A stretch of DNA of 59,419 nucleotides from Xenophilus azovorans DSM 13620 (GTDB taxonomy: Bacteria > Pseudomonadota > Gammaproteobacteria > Burkholderiales > Burkholderiaceae_C): positions 1 through 59,419 of the forward strand of contig NZ_JQKD01000038.1 of assembly GCF_000745855.1 (NCBI RefSeq), read 5' to 3'. Below the pieces are notes generated by a model that worked only from the letters and a program-made list of their open reading frames with translations, had not been told where the DNA came from and did not search any database. A program made the translations under genes and the position numbers. Positions 1 to 8,485 of this stretch are shown here, in pieces; position 1 is the first letter of the stretch, and each line of letters opens with the position of its first letter.

Positions 1-542
1 CGGTTGCGCGTCAGGTACATCTCGCCGGTGATCTGGTGCAGCAGCAGGATGTTGACGACCGCATGCAGGTCCGGCCGACGCTTGAGTTCCTCGTTCTCGA
101 TGACGATGAAGTCGTTCGAGAAGTCCACGTTGGAGCGCCCCTCGAAGAAGCGTTCGTACTGGCCACCCCGTGCGTACGGGTTGAGCATGATGGCCAGATC
201 TCGGATGCGCTGGTCGCCCCTGACACCGAGCTCCTCGATGGTCCCGGTCTTGAAGGCATCGCGCAGGGCCGTGATCGTGAGGTCCTGGCCGTGCGCCTTC
301 CAGAGCTTGAGCACCATCGCGGACACCGCCTTGTACTGGACCTCCTCCAGCTGGTGCTGCATCGAGCACATCTTGGCGATGCCCGGCACGAGCATGTCGA
401 TGTCCTCATGGATGTCGCGGACGATGCTGAAGGGGTTCAGGCAGATATCGACATCGGGGCGGAACTCCAGGTAGGTGCCGCGCGCTTTGCGGCACAGCTT
501 CTCGAAGCTGCGGCCCAAGGTCCCGGAGAAGGCACTCTTCAC
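1..542 (-). pseudogene. traC: TraC-like conjugation ATPase, 5'-truncated remnant
   Basis: Reading the minus strand from about 520 to the left edge gives an uninterrupted frame with GRSFEKLCR, GTYLEFRPDVDICLNPFS, EDIDMLVPGIAKMCSMQHQ, IRDLAIMLNPYARGGQYER and RRPDLHAVVNILLLHQITG. This is typical of the TraC/VirB4-type ATPases that power type IV conjugative secretion. The alignable part starts just after where the Walker A loop should be, so the N-terminal half and the nucleotide-binding loop are missing. Upstream the frame runs into unrelated sequence and a stop at about 621-623. A GTG at 540-542 could be called a start but has no family support. The rest of the gene lies beyond the left edge. 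I infer that this is the broken edge of a conjugative element. The family call is good; whether any product is made is doubtful. Confidence 0.75.
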
Positions 543-580
543 GCGTGGTACACGCCCGCCGGCGAGGTGGCGAGCTCCAG

Positions 581-595
581 TTCCATTCTGTGGAA
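581..595. promoter_or_regulatory. IclR-type palindrome, site 1 (tctC promoter)
   Basis: TTCCA-TTCTG-TGGAA is a perfect 5+5 bp inverted repeat with a 5-base spacer, 68 bp upstream of the GTG start of the TctC-type gene at 664. The same 15-bp pattern occurs at four other promoters in the window. IclR proteins often bind short palindromes of this kind. The binding protein is inferred. Confidence 0.6.
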
Positions 596-663
596 TGGTG
601 GGATTGTGAAGCGGTGGGTTCTACCCCAGCATCCGAGTAACAAGCACATCCTCTGGAGACAAC

Positions 664-1641
664 GTGAACTCGATCCTGTCGGCACTCGGACGCGGTGCAG
701 CGTTCTTCCTCTCGATAGCCGCTATGGCATGCGCGCATGCCCAAACCTATCCTGGGCGCCCCGTGCGGGTCGTGGTGCCGTTTGCAGCAGGAGGCACCCT
801 CGACGGGCCGGCGCGCATTCTTGCAGTTCAGATGTCCAAGCTGGCCGGGCAACAGTTCATCATCGACAACAAGGCAGGCGCAGGGGGAACCGTTGGGACG
901 GCGGAGGTTGCGAGAGCACCCAGCGACGGATACACCTTGTTGGTGACATCGAGCGCGCTGCCCATCTCCCAGGCCACCTACCGGAGCGTGCCGTTCGATT
1001 CCTCGAAGAGCTTCCGGCACGTCGCGATCTTCGCCAGCCTGCCCTCGGTCATCGCGGTGAACGCGACCCAATCGAAGGTGCAGACGCTGGCGGAACTCGT
1101 CCAGCAGGCGAAGGCACAGCCTGGCCGCCTCAGCTACGCTTCACCCGGCGCTGGGACGGGGGCGCATTTCGCCGCGGAAATGTTCAAGGCGCATGTCGGT
1201 GTGGACCTGCTCCACGTTCCCTACAAGGGGGCGGCGCCGGCGGTCACGGACCTGCTGGGCGGGCAGGTCGACTTGATCGTCGCCGGCCAGTCGTCGGTGA
1301 TCCAGCAGATCAACGCAGGGAAGCTTCGCGCGCTCGCTGTGACGACGACGGAGCGATCGCCTCAACTGCCCAATGTGCCAACCGTAGCGGAGCTGTTCAA
1401 AGGCTACGAATCCATGACGTGGCTGGGCATCGCCGCGCCCGCGCAGACTCCCGATGCTGTCCTGAAGCGGCTCGCCGCACTGATCCGGGAGTCACTGGAC
1501 GATCCCTCGATCCGGCGCCAGCTGGCCGATGGCGGCGTCAATCCGATGCTTCGCGTCGACGCGGCCGCCTCCGACTTGGTCGCTCGGGATCTGCTTTCCT
1601 ACAGCACTCTGGCGCGCAAGGCAAACATTCGCGCCGAGTGA
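664..1641 (+). CDS. Bug/TctC-family periplasmic solute-binding protein
   Basis: A 325-residue secreted protein of the tripartite tricarboxylate transporter receptor (Bug) family, which binds carboxylates in the periplasm. A signal peptide of about 26 residues ends at AHA. It is followed by the family hallmarks YPGRPVRVVVPFAAGG, the IIDNKAGAGGTVGT loop near residue 66, HVPYKGAAPAVTDLLGGQVD near 180 and the late PNVPTVAE motif. Length matches the family. The GTG start at 664 is chosen because GGAGA lies 6-10 bases upstream and the signal peptide begins there. No tctA or tctB membrane genes are in the window, so it is an orphan receptor, which is common in Burkholderiales. A TTCCA-N5-TGGAA palindrome lies just upstream. 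The ligand is unknown. Confidence 0.93.
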   Translation: MNSILSALGRGAAFFLSIAAMACAHAQTYPGRPVRVVVPFAAGGTLDGPARILAVQMSKLAGQQFIIDNKAGAGGTVGTAEVARAPSDGYTLLVTSSALPISQATYRSVPFDSSKSFRHVAIFASLPSVIAVNATQSKVQTLAELVQQAKAQPGRLSYASPGAGTGAHFAAEMFKAHVGVDLLHVPYKGAAPAVTDLLGGQVDLIVAGQSSVIQQINAGKLRALAVTTTERSPQLPNVPTVAELFKGYESMTWLGIAAPAQTPDAVLKRLAALIRESLDDPSIRRQLADGGVNPMLRVDAAASDLVARDLLSYSTLARKANIRAE

Positions 1642-1700
1642 AGTCGATTCATCGCTTTGGGCGTGTGCGGCCTGGTGCCGCGATGACCCTGGAGGAGCCC

Positions 1701-2693
1701 ATGAACATGACGGGAATGCGCTGCGTGTGCACACGCTTGATGGTGGCCCTCGGCATCGGCCTGTCGCTGACGCCGCTCGCGCGAGCTCAGGCGCAGTCGA
1801 CCGAAGCACCCGCCCGGCCGGCTCACGTCCAGACGATCGCCGTAGGCGAGGTGCAGTTGACGAGCATCCTGGATGGCCAGCGTCCCATCTCGGCGAAAGC
1901 GGCGCTCCGGAACATCGGCGAGGCCGATCTGCAGCGACTGCAGGCCAGGCATGGCGAAGCCGACGATGTCGAGACCTCGTTCAACGCCTTCCTGCTGCGG
2001 TTCGGCAGTCGCCTGGTGCTGGTGGATGCTGGAGCAGGACGACTGTTCGGTGCTGAGCTGGGTAAGGCGGTCGACAACTTGCGCGCTGCCGGGATCGATC
2101 CGTCGCAGATCAGCAGCATTCTCTTGACCCACATGCACGTCGATCATGTGGGCGGACTTGTCGCAGAGGGTAGGGCTGTCTTTCCGAATGCGACCGTGTT
2201 CGCCAGCAAGGCGGAGGGCGATTTCTGGCTCTCGGAATCCGCCATGCAGGCGGCCCCATCGGCGATGCAACCCTTCTTCCGGAATGCGATGGCAGCGCTG
2301 GCGCCGTACCGCTCCGACGGCCGGTTCAAGACGTTCCTGCCCGGCGAGGAAGTTGTGCCGGGCGTCCGGTCGTTGCCTCTCCCAGGGCACAGCCCGGGAC
2401 ACAGTGGGTACCTGGTCGAATCCCAGGGCCAGACCTTGCTCCTGTGGGGCGATATCGTGCATCTGGGGGGCGTCCAACTGGCACGTCCAGCCACGGGCTT
2501 TCGCGCGGACGTCGACGTCGACGGTGCCGCAAAGACGCGGATGGATTTGTTGGCGAAGCTGGTGCAGTCGAACGCCCTTGTGGCCGGTGCACACCTGCCC
2601 TTCCCGGGCGTCGGCCGGCTTGCAACTGAAGAAGGCGGCTACGCATGGCGGCCGCTGCGCACCGACGAGACAGCTCGGCAGACTTCGAAGTAG
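1701..2693 (+). CDS. Exported MBL-fold metallo-hydrolase
   Basis: A 330-residue metallo-beta-lactamase-fold protein. The zinc motif THMHVDH is at residues 143-149 (His144, His146, Asp148, His149). Later metal ligands are suggested by LPLPGHSPGHSGY and by WGDIVHL. Residues 1 to about 32 form a signal peptide ending in ARAQA, so it probably acts in the periplasm. The ATG at 1701 has a strong GGAGGAG site at 1691-1697. The open frame runs much further 5' but that part is only antisense to the TraC remnant. It is probably co-transcribed with the TctC gene 59 bp upstream. It resembles the lactonase/quorum-quenching-like exported MBL group, but substrate is unknown. Confidence 0.9.
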   Translation: MNMTGMRCVCTRLMVALGIGLSLTPLARAQAQSTEAPARPAHVQTIAVGEVQLTSILDGQRPISAKAALRNIGEADLQRLQARHGEADDVETSFNAFLLRFGSRLVLVDAGAGRLFGAELGKAVDNLRAAGIDPSQISSILLTHMHVDHVGGLVAEGRAVFPNATVFASKAEGDFWLSESAMQAAPSAMQPFFRNAMAALAPYRSDGRFKTFLPGEEVVPGVRSLPLPGHSPGHSGYLVESQGQTLLLWGDIVHLGGVQLARPATGFRADVDVDGAAKTRMDLLAKLVQSNALVAGAHLPFPGVGRLATEEGGYAWRPLRTDETARQTSK

Positions 2694-2821
2694 CGGGTCG
2701 GCCCTGCGGCGGACAGGGGAGGACGGGGAAGGGTACGGTGCTCCCGAGATGCGCCAAACCCTCTCGGCGCCGGGGCGTTTTCCGGTGGCGGCACGCGGAC
2801 GGGCGGATCTTCGGGCGCATA

Positions 2822-3631
2822 TCACGAGTTCCGCAACCCCGCATCGATCCGCTCCGTGAGCTGTCCCAATGTCTGCGCCAGTTCCTCGACCAGGTCGCCC
2901 ATCGGCCGACCGCCGATCAGGACGCTGACGTTGCAGGCATGTCCGACAGCCAGCCGCAGCGGTGCTGCGACTGAGACGATACCGGTCTGCCAGACTGCGG
3001 CGCAATAGCCTTGAGTGCGGCACATCGTGATGGCGGCGAGGATCTCCTGGCATCGTGCAGGCCACAGCGCCGGGTGCCTGGCCTGCAGCTGACACAGGGC
3101 TTGCTCCAGATCAGAGGCACCTAGCGTGGACAGGTAGGCGCGGCCGAGCGCAGTGAGCGCCATCGGGATGCGCGAGCCCGCAGTGACATGGCGGAATACC
3201 TCGCTGCGACTCCCGCGGATCGAGTCGAGGTAGACCATGTCTGTGCCGTCCGGCACTGCGATCCCGACGTTGATACGTCTGCCCTCGGCGACGCCACGCA
3301 TCAGCGGCCGCGCGAGGCGGGACACCTCGGAGCCCTGCTGCATCGCCAGGCCAAGGCTGAGCAACGGCGCTCCAAGCCGGTACACGCCTTCCTCGGGAAG
3401 CCACTCGAGAAAGCGCTCCTGCACCAGTGTCTGCGTGAGCCGACTCACGGTAGAGCGCGGTAGTCCGACACGTTCGGCAAGCTCGCTGTTGCTGAGGACG
3501 GCCACGCCGGGGACGAACGCGCGCAGCAGGTGCAAGCCCCGCACGAGTGATCGATTGTTGTGTTGCTGGCGCCTAGGGCCTTCCAGGCCATCGCTGGCAG
3601 AGGTGCCCGAGGATCGTGGAAGGCGGGCCAT
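2822..3631 (-). CDS. IclR-family transcriptional regulator (copy 1)
   Basis: A 269-residue IclR-family protein. The N-terminal winged helix-turn-helix (about residues 28-85) contains NSELAERVGLPRSTVSRLTQ. The C-terminal effector domain has DMVYLDSIRGSRSEVFRHVT, GRAYLSTL and QGYCAAVWQTGIVSVAAPL. It converges on the MBL gene and lies between the tctC/MBL pair and the aldo/keto reductase/aldehyde dehydrogenase pair. Its recognition helix (RSTVSRLTQTLV) is identical to that of the second IclR protein near 38 kb, so both may bind the TTCCA-N5-TGGAA sites. The start at 3631 (MARLPRSS) is the first in the frame; no strong ribosome site decides it. The effector is unknown. Confidence 0.92.
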   Translation of the reverse strand: MARLPRSSGTSASDGLEGPRRQQHNNRSLVRGLHLLRAFVPGVAVLSNSELAERVGLPRSTVSRLTQTLVQERFLEWLPEEGVYRLGAPLLSLGLAMQQGSEVSRLARPLMRGVAEGRRINVGIAVPDGTDMVYLDSIRGSRSEVFRHVTAGSRIPMALTALGRAYLSTLGASDLEQALCQLQARHPALWPARCQEILAAITMCRTQGYCAAVWQTGIVSVAAPLRLAVGHACNVSVLIGGRPMGDLVEELAQTLGQLTERIDAGLRNS

Positions 3632-3751
3632 GTCGGGCTTCCTGACGCCTGTGACGCTGCGGCGCGTCGGGGGCTCGGCTGGGTGTGCGGATCGGGTGCC
3701 TCCGCGCTACGTGCACCTGTGCCTGCGCTGCTGAACCAGGCACCCCTCCAG

Positions 3752-4738
3752 TCAGGCGGCCGCCGCTACGGGACGGCGCAGCGAAGGGTCCAGGCGTCTC
3801 ATCGCGGACTCTGGATATCGCTCGCCAGCGGGCAGGATGCGCTCCAGTGTCTGAAGGAGTTCGTCGCCCAACTGTAGCGACAACGCGCCGAGGTTCTCCC
3901 GCACCTGCGCAGGGGTAGTTGCGCCCACGATCGGCACGGCCTGGCGCGTGCGCAGGATCCAGGCGATTGCGAGTTGGGCGGGAGTGGCGCCGAGTGTGGC
4001 GGCTTGGGCGCGAACCTCGTCCACTAACTGCAGGTTCTTTTGGAAGTTCTCGCCCATGAAGCGCGGGTACTCCTTGCGCTGGTCGCCATCGGGAATGTCG
4101 GCCGGAGACTTGATCTGGCCGGTGAGGAAGCCGCGGCCCAGCGGTGCATAGCCGAAGAAACGGATCCCGTGCTCACGGCAGGCAGAGAGCGTGTCGTACT
4201 CCGGGTCGCGGCTCCAGAGCGAGTATTCGCACTGGATCGCGCTGATCGGGTGTACGTCCATCGCCGCCTTAAGCGAGGCGCGGCTCACCTCGCACAGACC
4301 GAGCGTGCGGACCTTTCCCTTCTCGACCAGCCGCTTCATCGCGCCCACCGTTTCCGCGACAGGCACCTTGGGATCGACGCGATGCAGATAGTAGAGATCA
4401 ATGTGGTCGATGCCCAGGCGCTTGAGGCTGGCATCGCACGCCGTTTCGATCCGCTCGGGCCTCGCATCGAGACCGCGCTCATCGGAGCGAACACCGAACG
4501 TGAAGCCGACCTTGGTGCACACCTGTACGGCATCGCGACGTCCGCGGATCGCCTCGCCGACCAACACCTCGTTCTCGCCGTCGGCGTAGAGATCGGCCGT
4601 GTCGACCCAGGTCTGTCCGGCGTCGAGGAAGGCCTGAATGGTGGCGATGGCGTCGGCACGCGCCACTGCGCCATAGCAGCCGGTCATAGCCATGGTGCCC
4701 AAGGCTAGCGAATGATCGGCCGGTGTGTGTTCGTTCAT
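3752..4738 (-). CDS. Aldo/keto reductase
   Basis: A 328-residue NADPH-dependent aldo/keto reductase of the AKR13/YakC-like type. Visible motifs are WVDTADLYADGENE (catalytic Asp and Tyr), CTKVGF (Lys), DLYYLHRVDP (His), GLCEVSRA, IQCEYSLWSRDPE, APLGRGFLTGQI and the cofactor loop IPIVGATTPAQV in the form VPIVGATTPAQV. The ATG at 4738 is preferred over an upstream one at 4759 because AAGGAG lies 6-11 bases before it and the family begins there. It follows the aldehyde dehydrogenase gene on the same strand by 48 bp, so the two probably form an operon that reduces or oxidises a carbonyl compound. The substrate cannot be told. Confidence 0.92.
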   Translation of the reverse strand: MNEHTPADHSLALGTMAMTGCYGAVARADAIATIQAFLDAGQTWVDTADLYADGENEVLVGEAIRGRRDAVQVCTKVGFTFGVRSDERGLDARPERIETACDASLKRLGIDHIDLYYLHRVDPKVPVAETVGAMKRLVEKGKVRTLGLCEVSRASLKAAMDVHPISAIQCEYSLWSRDPEYDTLSACREHGIRFFGYAPLGRGFLTGQIKSPADIPDGDQRKEYPRFMGENFQKNLQLVDEVRAQAATLGATPAQLAIAWILRTRQAVPIVGATTPAQVRENLGALSLQLGDELLQTLERILPAGERYPESAMRRLDPSLRRPVAAAA

Positions 4739-4786
4739 GGAGTCTCCTTGAGGATGCAATCGAAGCGGGATGCGTGAGATCCGCGC

Positions 4787-6268
4787 TCAGGTTCGGATCG
4801 AAAACGGGTCGTCGTCGGTCTCTGCGGTGTCGACCATCACGTTCTGCACAGTGAGGTAGGCGCGCAGACCTTCGGAGCCGCGCTCGCGGCCGAAGCCACT
4901 TGCTTTTCGTCCGCCAAACGGTGCCTGCACCGCGCCCACGCGGTAGGTGTTGATCCAGACATTGCCGCATTCAAGGCGGCCTGCCACGCGGTGACCGCGA
5001 GCGATATCGCGCGTCCAGATCCCGCCAGCCAGGCCGAATTCCGAATCGTTGGCAATGCGGATCGCTTCGTCCTCGTCCTCGAAAGGCAGCACTGCGAGCA
5101 CCGGGCCGAAGACCTCGTGCCGGGCGATGTCCATGTCGTTGCGCACGTCGGCGAACACCGTAGCCGGCACGAACAGGCCGCGGCCCGGCACCGTCTGGCC
5201 CTCGATGCCGGGCCCTGCGACCATGCGCGCTCCACCGCCCCGCGCCTGCTCGATCAGGCCGAGAATGCGCGCGTGCTGTGGCGCGTTGGCCACCGGACCC
5301 ATCTGTGTGTCGGGCTGCATGGGATCGCCCTGGCGGATGAGTCGGGCGCGCCGCCCCAGTTCGTCAACAATCTGCTCGTAGACCGGCCTCTGCACCAGCA
5401 GCCGCGAGCCAGCGATGCAGGTCTGCCCGCCAGCGGCGAAGATCCCGGCGATCGCACCATTGACCGCGCGCGAGAGATCGGCGTCGGCGAACACGATGTT
5501 GGGCGACTTGCCACCGAGCTCCAGAGTGACCGGAACCTGCCGCTGCGCGGCCTGTTCCATCACCTTGCGTCCCCCTGCGTTGCCGCCGGTGAAGCTGATC
5601 TTGCGAACCTTCGGATGGTTGACCAACGCCGCACCGGTATCGCCGGCACCAGTGACCACGTTGACCACGCCGGCCGGAAAGCCGGCCTCCTTGAAGAGCT
5701 GCGCGAACTCCAGCGTGGTGACGGGCGCAAACTCCGAAGGCTTGACCACCGCGCAATTGCCGGCCGCCAGTGCCGGCGCGAGCTTGTTCGACAGGATCGC
5801 CATCGGGCTGTTCCACGGTGTGATAAGCGCGACCACGCCGAAGGGCCGGTAGACGGTGAAGTCAACGATGCGGGGGTTGTCCAGCGGCAGGTACTCGCCA
5901 TGGATCTTGTCGGCATAGCCCGCGTAGTAGCGGTAGCTGCGCGCGGCGAATCGCATCTGCGTCAGCGTTTCCTTGTAGAGCTTGCCGTTGTTGCGCGTCT
6001 CCAGCTCGGCGAAACGCTCGGCTTGCGCGTCGAGCAGGTCCGCCAGTCGGTTGAGCAGGCGGCCTCGCTGGTAGCCGCTGGTTGTCGACCATGCGGTTTC
6101 GACGCATTGTTGCGCCGACAGAACGGCCCGATCCACATCGGACGCGTCGGCCTGGGCCACGCTGCCCCATTGTTCCTGCGTGTATGGATTCATCACTGGC
6201 AAGCGCGGCAGCGTGCTCTGCGCTGCGATCTCTTCATGGCCGATCCACAGGCCTCGATCAAAATTCAT
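4787..6268 (-). CDS. NAD(P)-dependent aldehyde dehydrogenase (copy 1)
   Basis: A 493-residue aldehyde dehydrogenase of full family length. ITPWNSPMAIL (about residues 149-159) and VVKPSEFAP bind the cofactor. The general base is Glu250 in VTLELGGKSPN and the nucleophile is Cys284 in GGQTCIAGSR. The EVFGPVLAVLPFEDEDEAI motif follows. The start at 6268 (MNFDRG) has GAGGAG upstream; the longer frame from 6328 has no family support. It is the first gene of a likely operon with the aldo/keto reductase. The palindrome TTCCG-N5-TGGAA lies 136 bp upstream of the start, so IclR control is likely. It belongs to the broad betaine/aromatic-aldehyde dehydrogenase group. Confidence 0.95.
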   Translation of the reverse strand: MNFDRGLWIGHEEIAAQSTLPRLPVMNPYTQEQWGSVAQADASDVDRAVLSAQQCVETAWSTTSGYQRGRLLNRLADLLDAQAERFAELETRNNGKLYKETLTQMRFAARSYRYYAGYADKIHGEYLPLDNPRIVDFTVYRPFGVVALITPWNSPMAILSNKLAPALAAGNCAVVKPSEFAPVTTLEFAQLFKEAGFPAGVVNVVTGAGDTGAALVNHPKVRKISFTGGNAGGRKVMEQAAQRQVPVTLELGGKSPNIVFADADLSRAVNGAIAGIFAAGGQTCIAGSRLLVQRPVYEQIVDELGRRARLIRQGDPMQPDTQMGPVANAPQHARILGLIEQARGGGARMVAGPGIEGQTVPGRGLFVPATVFADVRNDMDIARHEVFGPVLAVLPFEDEDEAIRIANDSEFGLAGGIWTRDIARGHRVAGRLECGNVWINTYRVGAVQAPFGGRKASGFGRERGSEGLRAYLTVQNVMVDTAETDDDPFSIRT

Positions 6269-6403
6269 GGTGTTGCTCCTCGACGAGTTCGCAAGAATGC
6301 GAAGTTCATAGCGGCTGCTCTTCAGCACGGCAAGGCTTCAGCCCTCAGATGCTTCGGGGCTACGGAATAGTGCTGTAGGTTGCAGGGACGGGCAACCTGT
6401 CAA

Positions 6404-6418
6404 TTCCGATCAGTGGAA
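6404..6418. promoter_or_regulatory. IclR-type palindrome, site 2 (aldehyde dehydrogenase promoter)
   Basis: TTCCG-ATCAG-TGGAA, one mismatch from the perfect form. It is flanked by AA and TT, so the core reads AATTCC-N7-GGAATT. It lies 136 bp upstream of the aldehyde dehydrogenase start at 6268. Confidence 0.5.
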
Positions 6419-6514
6419 TTCGTGCGAGGCCGGCAATGTCTGCCTGCGCGACGCCGGGCAGGATCCGTGCCGTCGCGGCCTGCGTCACGCTGCGTGGGCC
6501 CGGCGGTGCGGCGA

Positions 6515-6546
6515 CGTCGGAAGGTCGGAAGGTCGGAAGGTCGGAA
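6515..6546. repeat. 8-bp tandem repeat, about four copies
   Basis: The unit GGTCGGAA is repeated almost four times with no mismatch in the gene-free stretch before the tetR-type gene. It may vary in copy number by slippage. No function is evident. Confidence 0.8.
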
Positions 6547-6735
6547 CGCTGCGGCGGTGGTCCAGCATCGCCAGCGGCACCGTCCAGCCACCCGGCGGAG
6601 CGTCCGCTCAAGTCTTCTGACGGGCGATGTCGATGATGCGGCGTCACCCGGCAGGCAAACGATGGTGGTGCGCCGGCTCGCGCCGAAGGGCAGGGGCCCA
6701 GAGTGTCGGGCCGAGAGACGTTTCGGGTTTTCGGG

Positions 6736-7419
6736 CTACGGAGGCGAGACCGACACTGTCCGCAGCACGGAGTCGATCATGAACTCCTGCCAGTGCTTGG
6801 TGGTCTCCGGGGCCTCGAGATCCTCCCCCAGGAAGGCAGACAGGGTGAACCTGTTCGACTGGTAGAAGTAGCTCATGGAGACGATCATGAGATAGATGTC
6901 TCTTGCCACAATATTCTTGCGAAAGACACCGGACGCCGCGCCGCTCTTGAGCAGGCCGTCGAGGATGGAGATCCCGCGGTACGAGTACTCCCGCGCTCGG
7001 GACTTCGATACGTGCTTGCCGCGGTACATGTTCTCCGTGTTGAGAAGGGTGATGAACTCGCTGTTCTGCCGGTGGTAGGAGAACATGAAGCCGATCACTG
7101 CCTTGAGGGATTCAACCGGCTTGTCCGTGGGGAGATCGATCTTGAGTTCCGCCTCGTCGAACTGGCGATATGTCTCCTCCAAGACCGCGATGAACAGCCC
7201 CTCCTTGCTGCCGAAGTAGTACGGGATCATGCGCTCGTAGGAGCCGGCCGCCCGTGCGATCTTCTCCAGGCTGCCGCCGTCGAAGCCATGCTTGGCGAAC
7301 ACCTTCGTTGCGGCGCGGATGATCTTCTCCCGCGTGGCCTGGGCCGCCGCTTCTCGCGTGCTCGAACGTCCCGTGGATATGCGCTTGGGCGTGGTACTCG
7401 ATGAAGACCTGTTGACCAT
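6736..7419 (-). CDS. TetR-family transcriptional regulator
   Basis: A 227-residue TetR-type repressor. After a basic tail, residues 30-77 hold the DNA-binding domain: REKIIRAATKVFAKHGFDGG, then SLEKIARAAGSYERMIPYYF and GSKEGLFIAVLEE. The C-terminal all-helical domain (PVESLKAVIGFMFSYHRQNS and after) would bind the ligand. It is divergent from the PF06684/Liv operon, and a perfect 26-bp inverted repeat lies in the gap, 71 bp before the first gene of that operon. I infer that it represses that operon in response to the imported substrate or a derivative. The start at 7419 gives a serine/threonine/arginine-rich tail of about 25 residues; a later start is possible. Confidence 0.92.
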   Translation of the reverse strand: MVNRSSSSTTPKRISTGRSSTREAAAQATREKIIRAATKVFAKHGFDGGSLEKIARAAGSYERMIPYYFGSKEGLFIAVLEETYRQFDEAELKIDLPTDKPVESLKAVIGFMFSYHRQNSEFITLLNTENMYRGKHVSKSRAREYSYRGISILDGLLKSGAASGVFRKNIVARDIYLMIVSMSYFYQSNRFTLSAFLGEDLEAPETTKHWQEFMIDSVLRTVSVSPP

Positions 7420-7812
7420 CTTGTTTTCTCTGTGCTGGAGGCCAGCGTGCCGGCAGAAGAGATGCTAAGCGATGTCCTCCTGCCGCTCGGTGCCGGCGAC
7501 ATTCAGGCGGTGCCGGCCAAAGCGCGAAGGCAGCGAGCTGGGCCGGTGAACGCGGCAGCTCGAGCGCCTTTGGCAGTTGCCACCGGCCGCCCTGGACATT
7601 GCCGGCACAGTGGCGACGGGTCTGGTTGACGGAGCTGCGCGCGTCTCCTGGACCAGGCAGCGCCCGCCGCCCCGTGTTTACCCTGATCGCAAGGACGGGC
7701 GAGGTCCATACACTTTATTCATGTTTTATTTAAAACATGAATTAAATAGCCAAATTGAGGCTGCCTGTCCCGCAGGCTCGTCTGAGCGGGCCAGGCAAGA
7801 AGGAGACTGCAA
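7420..7812. other. Divergent promoter region tetR / PF06684-Liv operon
   Basis: No credible coding frame. The last 100 bases are clearly AT-richer than the surroundings and contain the 26-bp inverted repeat. They end in a strong AAGGAG ribosome site for the gene at 7813. Confidence 0.6.
7717..7742. promoter_or_regulatory. Perfect 12+12 bp inverted repeat, probable TetR operator
   Basis: Left arm ATTCATGTTTTA (7717-7728), two-base spacer, right arm TAAAACATGAAT (7731-7742), all 12 pairs matching. It lies in an AT-rich patch 71 bp upstream of the first operon gene, where a promoter is expected. Size and symmetry suit a TetR-family dimer, and a TetR gene is the divergent neighbour. Confidence 0.75.
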
Positions 7813-8457
7813 ATGAATATCGAAATACGCCGGGTGCTCACCCACGTGGAGGACATCCGTCACGAGTTCGGCCCGCTCGCCGCCCAGCCGCTGCGAAAGG
7901 GCTACGTGGCGGCCGTGCTCACCAATCCGTTTGCCGGGCGCTATGAGCCCGACATTCTTCCGATGATGGAGGCGCTCAACGAGGTCGGCGTGGCCATGGC
8001 GCGGACGCTGCGAAGCGCGCTGGCGGTGTCGGTGGACCGTATCGAGGGGCACGGAAAGGGAGCCATCGTGGGTGCTGCGGGGGAGCTGGAGCACGGTGCG
8101 CTGTGGCATGTCCCCGGCGGCTATGCGATGCGCGAGCTGCTGGGATGGAAAGGCAGCCGCGCTGCCTACACGCAGGGCACGGAGGATGGGCAGAAGGGGC
8201 AGCCGGGAAACGGTCTCTCCATCGTGCCCTCGACCAAGAAGGTGGGCCCGCCGGGAGCGACGCTGGACGTCCCGCTCACGCACATCAACGCCAGCTATGT
8301 GCGAAGTCACTTCGATGCCATCGAGGCCAGTGTGCCGGATGGTCCGCAGGAAGACGAACTCGTGGTCATCCTGGCCATGAGCACCGGGCCACGCATCCAT
8401 GCGCGCGTGGGTGGCCTCAGGGCTGAGGACATCTCCAAGTGGGACGGCCTGCGCTAG
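7813..8457 (+). CDS. PF06684 (DUF1185, 'amino acid synthesis') protein, copy 1
   Basis: A 214-residue protein of PF06684. Solved members have a variant chorismate-mutase-like fold and no proven reaction. The family look is clear in EIRRVLTHVEDIRHEFGP, NPFAGRYEPDI, the glycine-rich GHGKGAIVGAAGELEHGALW, the TKKVGPPGATLDVPLTH stretch and DELVVILAMSTGPRIHARVG. The ATG has AAGGAGAC upstream. It opens the operon and is followed 28 bp later by a shorter paralogue. The fixed pairing with a Liv-type importer and an enoyl-CoA hydratase suggests a catabolic role for a small imported compound. This is inference. Confidence 0.88.
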   Translation: MNIEIRRVLTHVEDIRHEFGPLAAQPLRKGYVAAVLTNPFAGRYEPDILPMMEALNEVGVAMARTLRSALAVSVDRIEGHGKGAIVGAAGELEHGALWHVPGGYAMRELLGWKGSRAAYTQGTEDGQKGQPGNGLSIVPSTKKVGPPGATLDVPLTHINASYVRSHFDAIEASVPDGPQEDELVVILAMSTGPRIHARVGGLRAEDISKWDGLR

Positions 8458-8485
8458 AGCTTCCATGTACTCCGAAGGCAAGAAC

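Larger units (their letters stand above)
6269..6735. other. Gene-free stretch with IclR-type site and short tandem repeat
   Basis: No credible coding frame. It holds the promoter region of the aldehyde dehydrogenase operon with an IclR-type palindrome, then a short 8-bp tandem repeat, and ends at the stop of the tetR-type gene. Confidence 0.6.

Noticed and set aside
36-1700. A very long open frame that starts at 36 and runs into the MBL gene
   Set aside because: The first 500 bases are antisense to the TraC remnant and the next 1000 overlap the TctC gene in another frame. Only the part from the ATG at 1701, with a strong ribosome site and signal peptide, is coding.
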